In this document: positions 9,199-19,297 of the stretch, piece after piece
How the letters are laid out: every line of letters starts with the position of its first letter
Numbering within the stretch: position 1 is the first letter of the stretch
Assembly: GCA_031082425.1 (NCBI GenBank)
Contig: JAVHLB010000003.1
Location: forward strand, 1-64,000
Direction of reading: 5' to 3'
Length of the DNA: 64,000 bases
From: Candidatus Edwardsbacteria bacterium
GTDB taxonomy: Bacteria; Edwardsbacteria; AC1; EtOH8
Program-made: the position numbers and the translations under genes
Notes under the pieces: generated by a model
Databases searched by the model: none
What the model was told of the DNA's origin: nothing
What the model saw: the letters and a program-made list of their open reading frames with translations, nothing else

Positions 9199-10430
9199 AC
9201 AGCAGGGGCGGAGAAATTGATCACCACCTATTGGTGGCGGTGCTGGTGCTGACCGGGTTCGGGCTGATCATGAGCTTCAGCGCCGGTGGCTTCATGTCCG
9301 GCAGTTCGGCCAAATTCTCCAATGACAGCCTGTTCTTTTTCAAGCGGGAGCTGATAAGGGTGGCCTTGGCGCTGGTATTTTTCCTGGTGGCTCTCAATAT
9401 CAATTACCGGAAATTAAGAAGCCTGATAGTGCCATTCTTCGTTGTGATGCTGGGGGTGATGCTTCTGACCCTGGTTCTGGCCCAGGCGGTCAGGGGATCC
9501 CGCAGCTGGATAATGGGGATACAGCCGGTGGAGATTGCCAGGATCGCCCTGGTGTTGTTTCTGGCCGATCTCATAGACAAAAAGGGCGATGATTTTAAAA
9601 AAGTTAAGGCGGGATATATTCCGGGGGTGGCGGTGGTGGTGTTGCTGGCCGGAATCATTGCCCTGCAGCCGGATTTCGGGAGCGCTATGGCCCTGGCGCT
9701 TCTGGGCTATACCATGCTGTTCCTGGGCGGAGCCAACCTGCTGGCCTGGGCGGGCGGGCTGGGCCTGGCCTCGGTGGCATTTGTGGCCGCGGCCCTGACC
9801 AAACAGCATGTGCTGGGCCGGCTGACCGGATTCTGGTGGGGGCTGACCAGGCCCGAGGAATTGTCGGCCCTGATCGAATCCTCCTCGGGGCACATCAAAA
9901 ACACCCTGGTGCAGACCCATCAGTCCCTCCTGGGGATCGGTTCCGGCGGGTTTTTCGGGGTGGGGCTGGGACAGAGCCGGCAGAAGTTTTTGTTCGTCAG
10001 CGAGGCCCATACCGATTTCATCTTCTCCATCATCGGGGAGGAGGGCGGACTGCTGTTCGCCGGGATAATCCTGCTGGTCTTTCTGGTCATCCTGTGGCGG
10101 GGGATCAAGCTCTCTCTGCAGCTTAGCGACCGGTTCGAGTCCCTGACGGTTCTGGGGTTGAGCTGCGGAATATTCATCTATGCGGTCATCAACATCAGCG
10201 TGGCGCTGGGGATCTTCCCCATCACCGGCCTGCCCCTGCCTTTCTTGAGCTACGGGGGATCGGCCCTGCTGGCCAATGCGGTGTCGGTGGGCCTGATATT
10301 GAACATCTCGAAGCACCGGGGGGAGAAGTCCGGACAAACCTTTATCAGGAAGAACAATGGAGTTAGCGATAGCCGGTGGAGGGACGGGAGGTCATCTCTA
10401 TCCTGGTCTGGCCGTAGCCGCCGCCGTTAA
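9195..10430 (+). CDS. ftsW: Septal peptidoglycan glycosyltransferase FtsW
   Basis: 411 residues of the SEDS family with about ten transmembrane helices. FtsW polymerises lipid II at the septum together with FtsI. Family landmarks are ARIALVLFLAD, LQPDFGSA, a long extracytoplasmic loop, FSIIGEEGG and, near the end, GLPLPFLSYGGSAL. The last 24 residues lie in a 74-base overlap with murG and are Arg/Ser-rich with no family resemblance. The overlap is long for this operon, where most junctions are 1-4 bases; see findings. Confidence 0.93.
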   Translation: MNSRGGEIDHHLLVAVLVLTGFGLIMSFSAGGFMSGSSAKFSNDSLFFFKRELIRVALALVFFLVALNINYRKLRSLIVPFFVVMLGVMLLTLVLAQAVRGSRSWIMGIQPVEIARIALVLFLADLIDKKGDDFKKVKAGYIPGVAVVVLLAGIIALQPDFGSAMALALLGYTMLFLGGANLLAWAGGLGLASVAFVAAALTKQHVLGRLTGFWWGLTRPEELSALIESSSGHIKNTLVQTHQSLLGIGSGGFFGVGLGQSRQKFLFVSEAHTDFIFSIIGEEGGLLFAGIILLVFLVILWRGIKLSLQLSDRFESLTVLGLSCGIFIYAVINISVALGIFPITGLPLPFLSYGGSALLANAVSVGLILNISKHRGEKSGQTFIRKNNGVSDSRWRDGRSSLSWSGRSRRR

Positions 10431-11456
10431 GCGGGCGAACCCTCAGGCCAAGATCACATTCTACGGCACCAGGCGGGGAATAGAATCGCGGGTGCTGCCG
10501 GGGACCGGCTATGGGATCAGATACATCTCGGCCCAGGGATTTTTGGGGAAAAACAGGACTGCTCAATTCTTTTTCCCGCTGTACATGATGTCCGGGGTCA
10601 TCCAGTCGCTCTTTTATCTGTCAAAATGCAGGCCAGATGTGATTCTGGGCACAGGGGGATATGTCTCGGCCCCTCCGGTGATGGCCGCCTGGATATTAAG
10701 AATACCCATTTCGCTGCTGGCTTTGGATGTGATGCCCAGCCAGGCGGTAAGGTTTCTGGCCCGGTTCGCCGATCGGATATACGGGGGATTTCCGGAATGC
10801 TCAAATTACCTCGATAAAAGTTCCCGGGTGCTATTCACCGGAAACCCCATCCGACCGGAGATTGGCAACATACCCCGGGAAAAGGGGGTAGAGAAATTCG
10901 ACTTGAACGGAAATAAAAGGACCATCCTGGTCTTCGGCGGAAGCCAGGGAGCCCACAGCATCAATCTTGCCATGCTGGAAGTCCTGAAGATGCTCGATCA
11001 AAACGGAAAGCTAAAAGACCTTCAGGTAATATTCCAGACCGGGAAAAACGACCGGGAGCAGATCTCAGAGGCCGTCAAACAATATTCGGCAGGGATAAAG
11101 GTCCTGGCCTATATCGATCAAATGCCCTACGCCCTGGCGGCCGCCGACCTGGTGATCAGCCGTTCCGGGGCCGGGATCTCGGAAACCCTGGCCTGCGGCC
11201 TGCCTTCGATACTGATACCTTACCCCCATGCCGCCAGCAACCACCAGGAATACAATGCCCGAAGTCTGGAAAAAGCTGGTGCAGCAGAAATGATATTGGA
11301 CCAGGATATGAACGGGCAAGTATTGGCGGAAAAGATATCGGATATTTTATTCGACCAGAAAAAATATGACCTGATGGCCCAGGCCGCCAAAACTCTGGCC
11401 CGGCCGGAGGCGGCTGACAAAATCGCCGACAATATAATAAGAATGACGGGAAAGCA

Positions 11457-11472
<16 letters not shown>
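10357..11472 (+). CDS. murG: UDP-GlcNAc:undecaprenyl-PP-MurNAc-pentapeptide GlcNAc transferase MurG
   Basis: 371 residues. It converts lipid I to lipid II on the inner face of the cytoplasmic membrane. The N-terminal glycine loop AGGGTGGHLYP, the GTGGYVSAP segment, the second glycine loop FGGSQGAHSIN and the nucleotide-sugar segment (ISRSGAGI...PSILIPYPHAASNHQ) are all present. AGGA at about 10347 gives a reasonable ribosome binding site. It overlaps ftsW by 74 bases and murC by 16. Confidence 0.95.
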
Positions 11473-12814
<1,342 letters not shown>

Positions 12815-12818
<4 letters not shown>

Positions 12819-13726
12819 AGATCCCAGCAAATATATTAAAACAGCTGGCCGCCAGGGCCAAGGGACAGTGCCGCTTCAGCGAGCCGATGTCCCGCCATAC
12901 CTCTTTCAGGATAGGCGGCCCGGCCGATCTGCTGGTGGTCCCGGCTGACGAGGCCGACCTGCAGAACCTGCTGGCCGGGATATATAGGTCAGGGGTGCCA
13001 TGCCTGGTCCTGGGAAACGGCACCAACCTGCTGGTGCTGGACGGCGGCATCCGGGGGGTGGTGATCAAGATGACCGCCGGTTTTCGGCAGGCGGAAAGAA
13101 AGGAAAACACCCTCAAGGTCGGCGCCGGATACGCTCTTCCCCGGCTGGTGGAGGGATCGGCCGAAATGAGCCTGGCCGGGCTGGAGTGGGGGGTGGGCAT
13201 CCCCGGTTCGGTGGGCGGGGCGCTGGTAATGAATGCCGGGGCCTACGGCGGCCAGATGTCGGATATAGTCAAAAAGGTCTGGGGATGCACCCGATCCGGC
13301 GACCGGCTGACCCTGCGGGCCGGCCAGATAAATTTCGGCTACCGCCATTCCGAATACCCGGAGGGCTACGTGATCACCGGGGCCGAGCTGGAAATGCTGG
13401 AGGGACGAAAAAACAGGATAAAATCCGCCATGAAACAGTGGATGGAAAAAAGACAGCGGAACCAGCCATTGAGCCTGCCCTCGGCCGGCTGCATCTTCAA
13501 AAATCCGGTCAATGATTCAGCCCGCCGGCTGATAGGAGTGGCCGGCCTGAGGGGGAGAAAGATAGGCGGGGCCAAGGTCTCCAGCAAGCATGCCAATTTT
13601 ATCGTTAACCATGGCGGGGCCAGGGCGTCCGATGTGCTGAAGCTGATCGAGATAATAAGGGAAAGAACCTATAAAACTATCGGCGTCGAACTGACTCCCG
13701 AAGTAAAGACCGTCGGGGAACCATGA
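12815..13726 (+). CDS. murB: UDP-N-acetylenolpyruvoylglucosamine reductase MurB
   Basis: 303 residues, the short type I/II MurB size. FAD- and NADPH-dependent reduction of UDP-GlcNAc-enolpyruvate to UDP-MurNAc. Recognisable segments are HTSFRIGGPAD, the FAD-binding GNGTNLLV, WGVGIPGSVGGALVMNAGAYG, YRHSEY, and the C-terminal SAGCIFKNP serine motif. It is coupled to murC and ftsQ by ATGA overlaps. Confidence 0.96.
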
Positions 13727-14514
13727 CCGCGTATTTCGACCGGAAGAGCGCCGGGCGGCTGCGTAAAAAACACCGGCAAAAAGGGAAGCTGAAGGCCATA
13801 TTGGGTTTGATCGTTTTATCGGCAACGCTGGCGGCCGGGATCTATGGCTATAGGCAGGGGCTTGAAAAAGGGATCTTTAACATCAAACAGGTCAATATCA
13901 GCGGGAACCGGATGGCCGATACCGCCGGGATCATGGAAATAGCCGGAGAGCTGAGCGGCCGGGTCCTGTGGAGAGCAGAATACCGCAAGGCCGCGGTCCG
14001 GATCTGCCAAAAATATCCGGCGGTAAAAAGAGCCAAATTCACGGTATGGCCCTGGGGGATAGCGGATCTCCATATCACCGAGCGGAAGCCCCTGGCCGAG
14101 CTGCAGCACGATGGCCAGCTGGTCATTGACCCTGAAGGAGTGATCTTCAGGGCCGCCCGGATGCCCGCTGACCGCGACCGGGAAAAACTCCCCCGCCTTA
14201 AAACCAACGGTGCCGGCGCCCATGGCGTCTGGCGGGCCCTGAGGCTGATGGAGGCGGCCCCCTGGCTGGAGAACCAGTGGCTGTTCGACCCGACCGATGA
14301 GAAGGACATAAAACTGTGGCTTCCGGGCGGGGTAGCGGTGCACTTCGGCAACGGCCACTTCAAAAAAGAATGGCAGAAGCTGGGAGAGGTGCTGGAAAAC
14401 CTGAAGAGGGAGAATCTCACCGCCACCGAGATAGACCTGCGTTTCAACGGGCAGGCCATCATCAAGGGACAGGCACTGGTCCAGGGAATGGCAGATGAAG
14501 CCGGAAGCAATTAA
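13723..14514 (+). CDS. ftsQ: Cell division protein FtsQ/DivIB
   Basis: 263 residues. A basic N-terminal segment is followed by one transmembrane helix (about 25-45), a POTRA domain beginning FNIKQVNISGN at about 51, and an FtsQ domain with the conserved LHITERKPLAEL stretch. It scaffolds FtsL/FtsB in the divisome. It is the last of the tightly overlapped block; a 45-base gap with its own ribosome binding site precedes ftsA. Confidence 0.9.
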   Translation: MTAYFDRKSAGRLRKKHRQKGKLKAILGLIVLSATLAAGIYGYRQGLEKGIFNIKQVNISGNRMADTAGIMEIAGELSGRVLWRAEYRKAAVRICQKYPAVKRAKFTVWPWGIADLHITERKPLAELQHDGQLVIDPEGVIFRAARMPADRDREKLPRLKTNGAGAHGVWRALRLMEAAPWLENQWLFDPTDEKDIKLWLPGGVAVHFGNGHFKKEWQKLGEVLENLKRENLTATEIDLRFNGQAIIKGQALVQGMADEAGSN

Positions 14515-14559
14515 TATTATTATAATAAATCGTCAAGATCATCATAAAGGAGGCCGGAA

Positions 14560-15789
14560 ATGGCTAATACGATCGTGGGCTTGGACCTGGGCACCACCAA
14601 GATCGCCTGCATAATCGCCGAGGTCGACCGGGATCAGCTTAAAATAGTGGGCGTCGGCACCTGCTCTTCGGAGGAGGGCCTGCGAAGGGGGGTGGTGGTC
14701 AACCTGGAGAAGACCGCCCGGTCCATTGAGAAGGCGGTCTCCGAGGCCGAGCTGATGGCCGGGGTCAAGATAAACTCGGTCTATGCCGGCATCGCCGGGG
14801 ATCATATCCGCTCCATCAATTCGCGGGGGGTGATCGCGGTCTCCCGGGGGGGCAACGAGATCTCCCAGGCCGACGTGGACCGGGTGATAGACGCCGCCCA
14901 GGCGGTGGCCATTCCCATGGACCGGGAGATACTGCATGTGATCCCCCAGGGCTTCATCGTCGACGACCAGAAGGGCATCAAGGACCCCATCGGGATGGCC
15001 GGGGTGCGGCTGGAGGTGGAGGTCCATATAGTCACCGGGGCGGTGGCCTCGGCCGAGAACATCTACAAAAGCATCAAGCGGGCGGGGCTCAAGGTGGACG
15101 ACCTGGTGCTGCAGCCGCTGGCCTCCAGCTATGCGGTGCTGACCCCGGACGAGAAATCTTTGGGGGTGGCGCTGCTGGACATCGGGGGCGGGACCACCGA
15201 CATCGCCATGTTCTTCGAGGATTCCATCCGCCATACGGCGGTGATTGGACTGGGCGGCAACAACCTGACCAGCGACATCGCCATCGGCCTCCGGACCCCC
15301 ACCGAACAGGCCGAGAGCATCAAGAAGAAATACGGCTGCGCCACCCTGTCCCAGGTAAAGGAGGACGAGATGATCGGGGTGTTCGGGGTGGCCGGGCGAG
15401 AGGAGCGGGAGGTCTCCCGCCAGGTGCTGGCCCAGATAATCGAGCCCCGGATGGAGGAGATCTTCAGCCTGGCCAGCCGGGAGATCAAGCGCTCCGACTA
15501 CGGCGAGATGCTGGGGGCCGGGGTGGTCCTCACCGGAGGGGCCGCCAAACTGCCCGGGGCGGCCTCCCTGGCGGAGCAGGTCTTCAACCAGCCGGCCCGG
15601 GTGGGCGAGCCGCGCGGCATCAGCGGGGTGGTGGATCTGATCAAGGACCCCATGTACGCCACCGGGGTGGGGCTGGTGCTGTACGGCTACGAGCGGAGGT
15701 TCAAAGGGGACTCCATAGACGAGAGCAACCCCTTCGAATCGATCCTGGGCAAGATGAAGGGCTGGTTCGGCGATCTTTTCAACGGGTAA
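14560..15789 (+). CDS. ftsA: Cell division protein FtsA
   Basis: 409 residues. Actin-fold ATPase that tethers FtsZ to the membrane. The phosphate-1 loop LDLGTTKIACI, the SHS2/1C region (about 85-165), the phosphate-2 segment LDIGGGTTDIA and the adenosine motif LTGGAAKLPG are present, and the C-terminus ends in an amphipathic membrane-targeting helix (KMKGWFGDLF). AAAGGAGG at about 14546 precedes the ATG. It is followed after 58 bases by ftsZ. Confidence 0.96.
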   Translation: MANTIVGLDLGTTKIACIIAEVDRDQLKIVGVGTCSSEEGLRRGVVVNLEKTARSIEKAVSEAELMAGVKINSVYAGIAGDHIRSINSRGVIAVSRGGNEISQADVDRVIDAAQAVAIPMDREILHVIPQGFIVDDQKGIKDPIGMAGVRLEVEVHIVTGAVASAENIYKSIKRAGLKVDDLVLQPLASSYAVLTPDEKSLGVALLDIGGGTTDIAMFFEDSIRHTAVIGLGGNNLTSDIAIGLRTPTEQAESIKKKYGCATLSQVKEDEMIGVFGVAGREEREVSRQVLAQIIEPRMEEIFSLASREIKRSDYGEMLGAGVVLTGGAAKLPGAASLAEQVFNQPARVGEPRGISGVVDLIKDPMYATGVGLVLYGYERRFKGDSIDESNPFESILGKMKGWFGDLFNG

Positions 15790-15847
15790 AAAAACAATAT
15801 CACATACAATCCGTCATCAGGGAAAACGAAAATCAGGAGGTCCGATC

Positions 15848-17122
15848 ATGGCCGAACCGATAAAACTTTTGGAACAGCAGATCGCCGAAGCGATCGCCGA
15901 GCCGTTGTATGGCATCATTCAGAACGAACCCAAGAAAATAAATAAAGGAGAAGAGAGTATGCTGGAATTCGAAGAGGATGTTATCAGCGAACGCTGCAAC
16001 ATCAAGGTGGTGGGAGTGGGCGGCGGCGGCGGCAACGCCGTCAACCGGATGGTGGAGGCCGGTCTGAACGGAGTGGATTTCATAGCCGTCAACACCGACC
16101 TGCAGGTGCTGAGAAAATCACTGGCCGACCAGAAGCTTCAGATCGGGCACAAGCTGACCAGGGGCCTGGGCTCGGGGGGCAATCCCGAGATCGGGCGCCG
16201 GGCCTTCGAGGAGGACAAGGCCCGGGTGGCCGAAATGATCTCGGGCAGCGACATGCTGTTCATCACCGCCGGGATGGGCGGGGGCACCGGGACCGGGGCC
16301 GCCCCGATGGTGGCCGACCTGGCCCGGGAGATGAACATCCTGACCGTGGCGGTGGTCACCAAGCCCTTCGAGTGGGAGGGCCGCAAGAGGATCCTGCAGT
16401 CCGAGGAGGGCATCCGGGACCTGAAAGAGCGGGTGGACACCCTGATCGTCATCCCCAACCAGCGGGTGCTTTCGGTGGTGGGCAAGCAGACCAAGCTGAC
16501 GGAATCTTTCCGGATCATAGACGACGTGCTGCTCAAGGCCACCCGGGGCATCTCCGACCTGATCACCGTTCCCGGCCTGGTCAACGTGGACTTCGCCGAC
16601 GTCCGCTCGGTGATGCTGGAGCGGGGCGACGCCCTGATGGGCGTGGGCATCGGCACCGGCGAGAACCGCTCCATCACTGCGGCCGAGGAGGCCATCGCCA
16701 ACACCCTGCTGGAGGGAATTTCCATCAAGGGGGCCAAGGCCATCCTGCTGAACATCTCGGCCTCCGATGAGCTGACCCTGACCGAGGTCAACGAAGTGGC
16801 GTCGGTGATCCGCAGCGCGGCCGGAGAGGAGGCCAACCTGATATTCGGAACGGTGATAGATCCCGAGGCCGGAGACAATATGAGCGTGACCGTGATAGCC
16901 ACCGGCCTGGGCGGCGGCGCGCCCAAGGTGGAGAAGGACCTCCCCGACAACAACCGGATAGACTTTCCCCAGTCCTTCCGCAAGGAGAACCTGGCTCCGG
17001 GGACCTTCCAGCGCAAGGACCAGCGCTCCAACATCCAGACCATAGTCACCAAGGGCCAGGTCAGCGCGGTGAAGCAGGACGACCTGGAGATACCCACCTA
17101 CATGCGCCGATTGATGGACTAA
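15848..17122 (+). CDS. ftsZ: Cell division GTPase FtsZ, with two possible starts
   Basis: Tubulin-like GTPase that forms the Z ring. The G-box GGGGGNAVNRM, the tubulin signature GGGTGTGAAP, NVDFADVRSVM, and a C-terminal peptide DDLEIPTYMRR for binding FtsA are all intact. From ATG 15848 the protein has 424 residues. A second in-frame ATG at 15961 gives 386 residues and the N-terminus MLEFEEDV, very like B. subtilis FtsZ. Both have good ribosome binding sites: AGGAGG at about 15834 and AAAGGAG at about 15944. Translation from 15848 adds 38 residues not seen in ordinary FtsZ; I keep the longer form because its ribosome binding site is the better of the two, but 15961 is the conserved start. Confidence 0.95.
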   Translation: MAEPIKLLEQQIAEAIAEPLYGIIQNEPKKINKGEESMLEFEEDVISERCNIKVVGVGGGGGNAVNRMVEAGLNGVDFIAVNTDLQVLRKSLADQKLQIGHKLTRGLGSGGNPEIGRRAFEEDKARVAEMISGSDMLFITAGMGGGTGTGAAPMVADLAREMNILTVAVVTKPFEWEGRKRILQSEEGIRDLKERVDTLIVIPNQRVLSVVGKQTKLTESFRIIDDVLLKATRGISDLITVPGLVNVDFADVRSVMLERGDALMGVGIGTGENRSITAAEEAIANTLLEGISIKGAKAILLNISASDELTLTEVNEVASVIRSAAGEEANLIFGTVIDPEAGDNMSVTVIATGLGGGAPKVEKDLPDNNRIDFPQSFRKENLAPGTFQRKDQRSNIQTIVTKGQVSAVKQDDLEIPTYMRRLMD

Positions 17123-17230
17123 AAAGGATCTCGGTTCACAGATAACAAAAAAGCTAATATTTTATAAGCCGGGCCTGTCTGCTATCTCTTCGGCAGATGG
17201 CCGGAAGCGGCTTGGTCCCTCCTTTATTTG

Positions 17231-17260
17231 GCCCCATCCATATTTGGATGGGGCTTTTTT
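17231..17260 (+). terminator. Intrinsic terminator of the dcw operon
   Basis: Perfect 9-bp stem GCCCCATCC (17231-17239) and GGATGGGGC (17246-17254) with a 6-base loop, followed by six T residues (17255-17260). It lies about 110 bases after the ftsZ stop and closes the operon. Confidence 0.92.
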
Positions 17261-17310
17261 ATTTCCCGTTCCCGTTCCACTAATATTTCAAAAAATCTTC
17301 AGTTGGGTCA

Positions 17311-17340
17311 TTGACAAATTTTAACAAATTATATTAGTAT
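17311..17340 (+). promoter_or_regulatory. Possible promoter for the RAYT transposase
   Basis: TTGACA (17311-17316) and TAGTAT (17335-17340) are separated by 18 bases. The -35 box is perfect and the -10 is moderate. Confidence 0.45.
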
Positions 17341-17388
17341 GATCCAAATGACAATGTCTATATCATAAAACTGAATTTGCAGAGCCAT

Positions 17389-17412
17389 GATGCATCGGGT
17401 CCCTGCGGGCAC
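17389..17412 (+). repeat. Partial REP-like unit upstream of the RAYT gene
   Basis: This 24-base stretch matches 17727-17750, the right part of the palindrome inside the transposase gene, at 20 of 24 positions by eye (GATGCATCG core, then CCCT and CGGG). REP-associated transposases are normally flanked by such units. Confidence 0.5.
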
Positions 17413-17436
17413 AAAAGCATAGAAACCAAGATTGTT

Positions 17437-17997
17437 ATGTCCGTAAACAATCCCAAACACAAACGCCGATCCATCCGTCTGCCGGGATACAATTATTCCC
17501 GGGAAGGGGCGTACTACATAACCATTTGCGCCCAAGACCGGAAATGTATATTCGGCGAAATCACCGATGGGCTGATGGTATTAAACCCATTCGGAGAAAT
17601 TGCCCGCAACGAATGGATTAAAACCGGCAAATTACGGCCCTATGTGATTCCGGATGTATTTGTGATTATGCCGAATCATATTCATGGGATATTGATAATA
17701 AACGATGATGACCATTGCAGGGGCACGATGCATCGTGCCCCTACGGGTACAACCGAACATTTTGGTAAACCCGTCGCCGGATCATTGCCGACCATCATCC
17801 GTTGTTACACCGCGGCGGTGACCCGTCATATAAATAAATTGCGTAATGCCCCGGATCATAAAATATGGCAACGAAATTATTACGAACAGGTCATCCGAAA
17901 CGATAAATCATACGATAAAATCAGACAATATATAATTGAGAACCCTTTATATTGGGCGCAGGACGACGAAAATCCCAGCCGGGCGATCACAAAATAA
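17437..17997 (+). CDS. REP-associated tyrosine transposase (RAYT, Y1 HUH family)
   Basis: 186 residues from ATG 17437; the frame is open upstream to TTG 17377, but that part is a repeat and unlike the family. HUH single-strand nuclease domain: the metal-binding H81-I-H83 lies in the motif MPNHIHG, and the catalytic tyrosine is one of Y148-Y149 in WQRNYYEQVIR. The start RRSIRLPGYNYSREGAYYIT is typical. RAYTs are single-copy domesticated relatives of IS200/IS605 transposases that act on REP palindromes. A 24-base perfect palindrome sits inside this gene in frame (17719-17742) and encodes part of an otherwise variable loop (residues about 95-103). All catalytic residues are present. Confidence 0.9.
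   Translation: MSVNNPKHKRRSIRLPGYNYSREGAYYITICAQDRKCIFGEITDGLMVLNPFGEIARNEWIKTGKLRPYVIPDVFVIMPNHIHGILIINDDDHCRGTMHRAPTGTTEHFGKPVAGSLPTIIRCYTAAVTRHINKLRNAPDHKIWQRNYYEQVIRNDKSYDKIRQYIIENPLYWAQDDENPSRAITK
17719..17742 (+). repeat. 24-bp perfect palindrome (REP-like) inside the RAYT gene
   Basis: The sequence is its own reverse complement over 24 bases, centred on GATGCATC at 17730/17731, with GGGGCAC and GTGCCCC arms. It is in frame with the transposase and adds about eight codons. Confidence 0.85.
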
Positions 17998-18016
17998 ACG
18001 CCTTTCCTAACAGATC

Positions 18017-19297
18017 ATGAAAACCATAATAGTCATAACACTAATAATTCTTTTTCCCCCCATCCTAGCCGTTGCCTCCTTTGAAGAGTTCCAGACCGAT
18101 GCCCGGATCTACGGCCTGGCCGGGGCCGGGGTGGCGCTATCCGACCTGACCGGCAGCGATCTGTATAATCCGGCACTCCCGGCCCTGGCCCCGGACCTCT
18201 CTGCCTGCAGCGGCAGCTCGATCCCATTCGGGCTGACAGATCTGACGGCCTTCTCCGGAGCCTATGCCCATCGAAAGGACAAAATAGGGGTGGCCGCTGT
18301 ACTATCCACTTTAGGCAATGGCCTTTACCGGGAAAATATTTTAAAAGGGACCTTCTCCTATCGCCTGATAGAAAAGGCGGCAGTTGGTGTTTCCCTTAAC
18401 TGCTATCAGTTGAACGTCGAAAGATACGGTTCAGGGGCCGGAATGGGACTGGATCTGGGAGTGCTGGGCAAGCCGGCAGAATGGCTGGCGCTGGGAATGG
18501 TGGCTGGCAACGTGAACCGGCCGACCATCGGTCAAAATGGTGAGGAGCTTTCGCAAAACCTTTCGCTGGGCGCGGCGTTGGAACCCTTAGACGAAATTAC
18601 GCTTCTCGTTGAGCTTAATGACCAGCGGGATTGGCCCTGCCAGATCCGCATCGGGCAGGAATATCGCTATCGCAATCTTTTGGCCCTCAGGGCTGGGTTT
18701 TGCAATCAGCCAAATGCAGCCAGCCTGGGCTTCGGAGTGATTCATAAAAAAATAAGGCTGGATTATGCCATCAGGACCCATCCCGATCTGGGGTTTTCGC
18801 ACTGCCTGAGCCTGAACTATATAACTCAGAGGATATTTGCCCGGCCAGAGGAGGTCAGAATGAAGGGCAGCCAAACCGTCAAGATCATTGAAAAGATTGA
18901 TCCCAACAGCGCTTCATTTGACGACCTCTGCCTTCTGCCGGGCATCGGGCCCCAAGCAGCTGCGGACATCATTGCTTTTCGCGACAGCATCGGGCCGTTC
19001 AAACACCTCGATGATCTGGCCGAGGTCAATGGGATCGGCCGGTCGTTGCTGGAGAGAATGGCCCCCTATATGACCCTGGAATACAAACCCGGCATCCCGC
19101 TGGCTGTTAATATCAATCAGGCCTCGGCCCAGGAATTGGCAACCCTACCTGCCATCGGGCCCAAAACCGCCGGGGATATCATCGCCTACCGCCAAAAGAA
19201 CGGGCCCTTCCGGAACCCTGAGGAAGTAATGAACGTTAAGGGCATCGGGCGGAAGGCCTACGAGGAGATAAAGAATCTTATCACTATCGGGCCATGA
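18017..19297 (+). CDS. Outer-membrane barrel protein (PorV/UPF0164-like) fused to two ComEA-type helix-hairpin-helix domains
   Basis: 426 residues. Signal peptide at about 1-22. Residues about 28-285 resemble the PorV/UPF0164 branch of FadL-like barrels: the start DARIYGLAGAGVALSDLTGSD...YNPAL matches the family opening (R...GxGGAGVA...NPA). Residues 293-352 and 364-426 are two helix-hairpin-helix repeats of ComEA type, each with a LPGIGP or LPAIGP hairpin, an A..II.yR helix, a GPF turn and a second GIG hairpin. ComEA binds incoming DNA in the periplasm of competent bacteria. A barrel carrying this module at the C-terminus is unusual; the barrel would sit in the outer membrane and the HhH domains in the periplasm. 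It is ATGA-coupled to the next gene, which has the opposite order. Function is inferred, not shown. Confidence 0.75.
   Translation: MKTIIVITLIILFPPILAVASFEEFQTDARIYGLAGAGVALSDLTGSDLYNPALPALAPDLSACSGSSIPFGLTDLTAFSGAYAHRKDKIGVAAVLSTLGNGLYRENILKGTFSYRLIEKAAVGVSLNCYQLNVERYGSGAGMGLDLGVLGKPAEWLALGMVAGNVNRPTIGQNGEELSQNLSLGAALEPLDEITLLVELNDQRDWPCQIRIGQEYRYRNLLALRAGFCNQPNAASLGFGVIHKKIRLDYAIRTHPDLGFSHCLSLNYITQRIFARPEEVRMKGSQTVKIIEKIDPNSASFDDLCLLPGIGPQAAADIIAFRDSIGPFKHLDDLAEVNGIGRSLLERMAPYMTLEYKPGIPLAVNINQASAQELATLPAIGPKTAGDIIAYRQKNGPFRNPEEVMNVKGIGRKAYEEIKNLITIGP

Larger units (their letters stand above)
17123..17436 (+). other. Intergenic region between ftsZ and the RAYT gene
   Basis: About 314 bases. 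It holds the ftsZ terminator (17231-17260), then AT-rich sequence with a possible promoter (17311-17340), then a partial REP-like unit (17389-17412). The reading frame of the transposase is open back to TTG 17377, but that stretch is encoded by the REP-like unit. Nothing else is seen. Confidence 0.6.
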
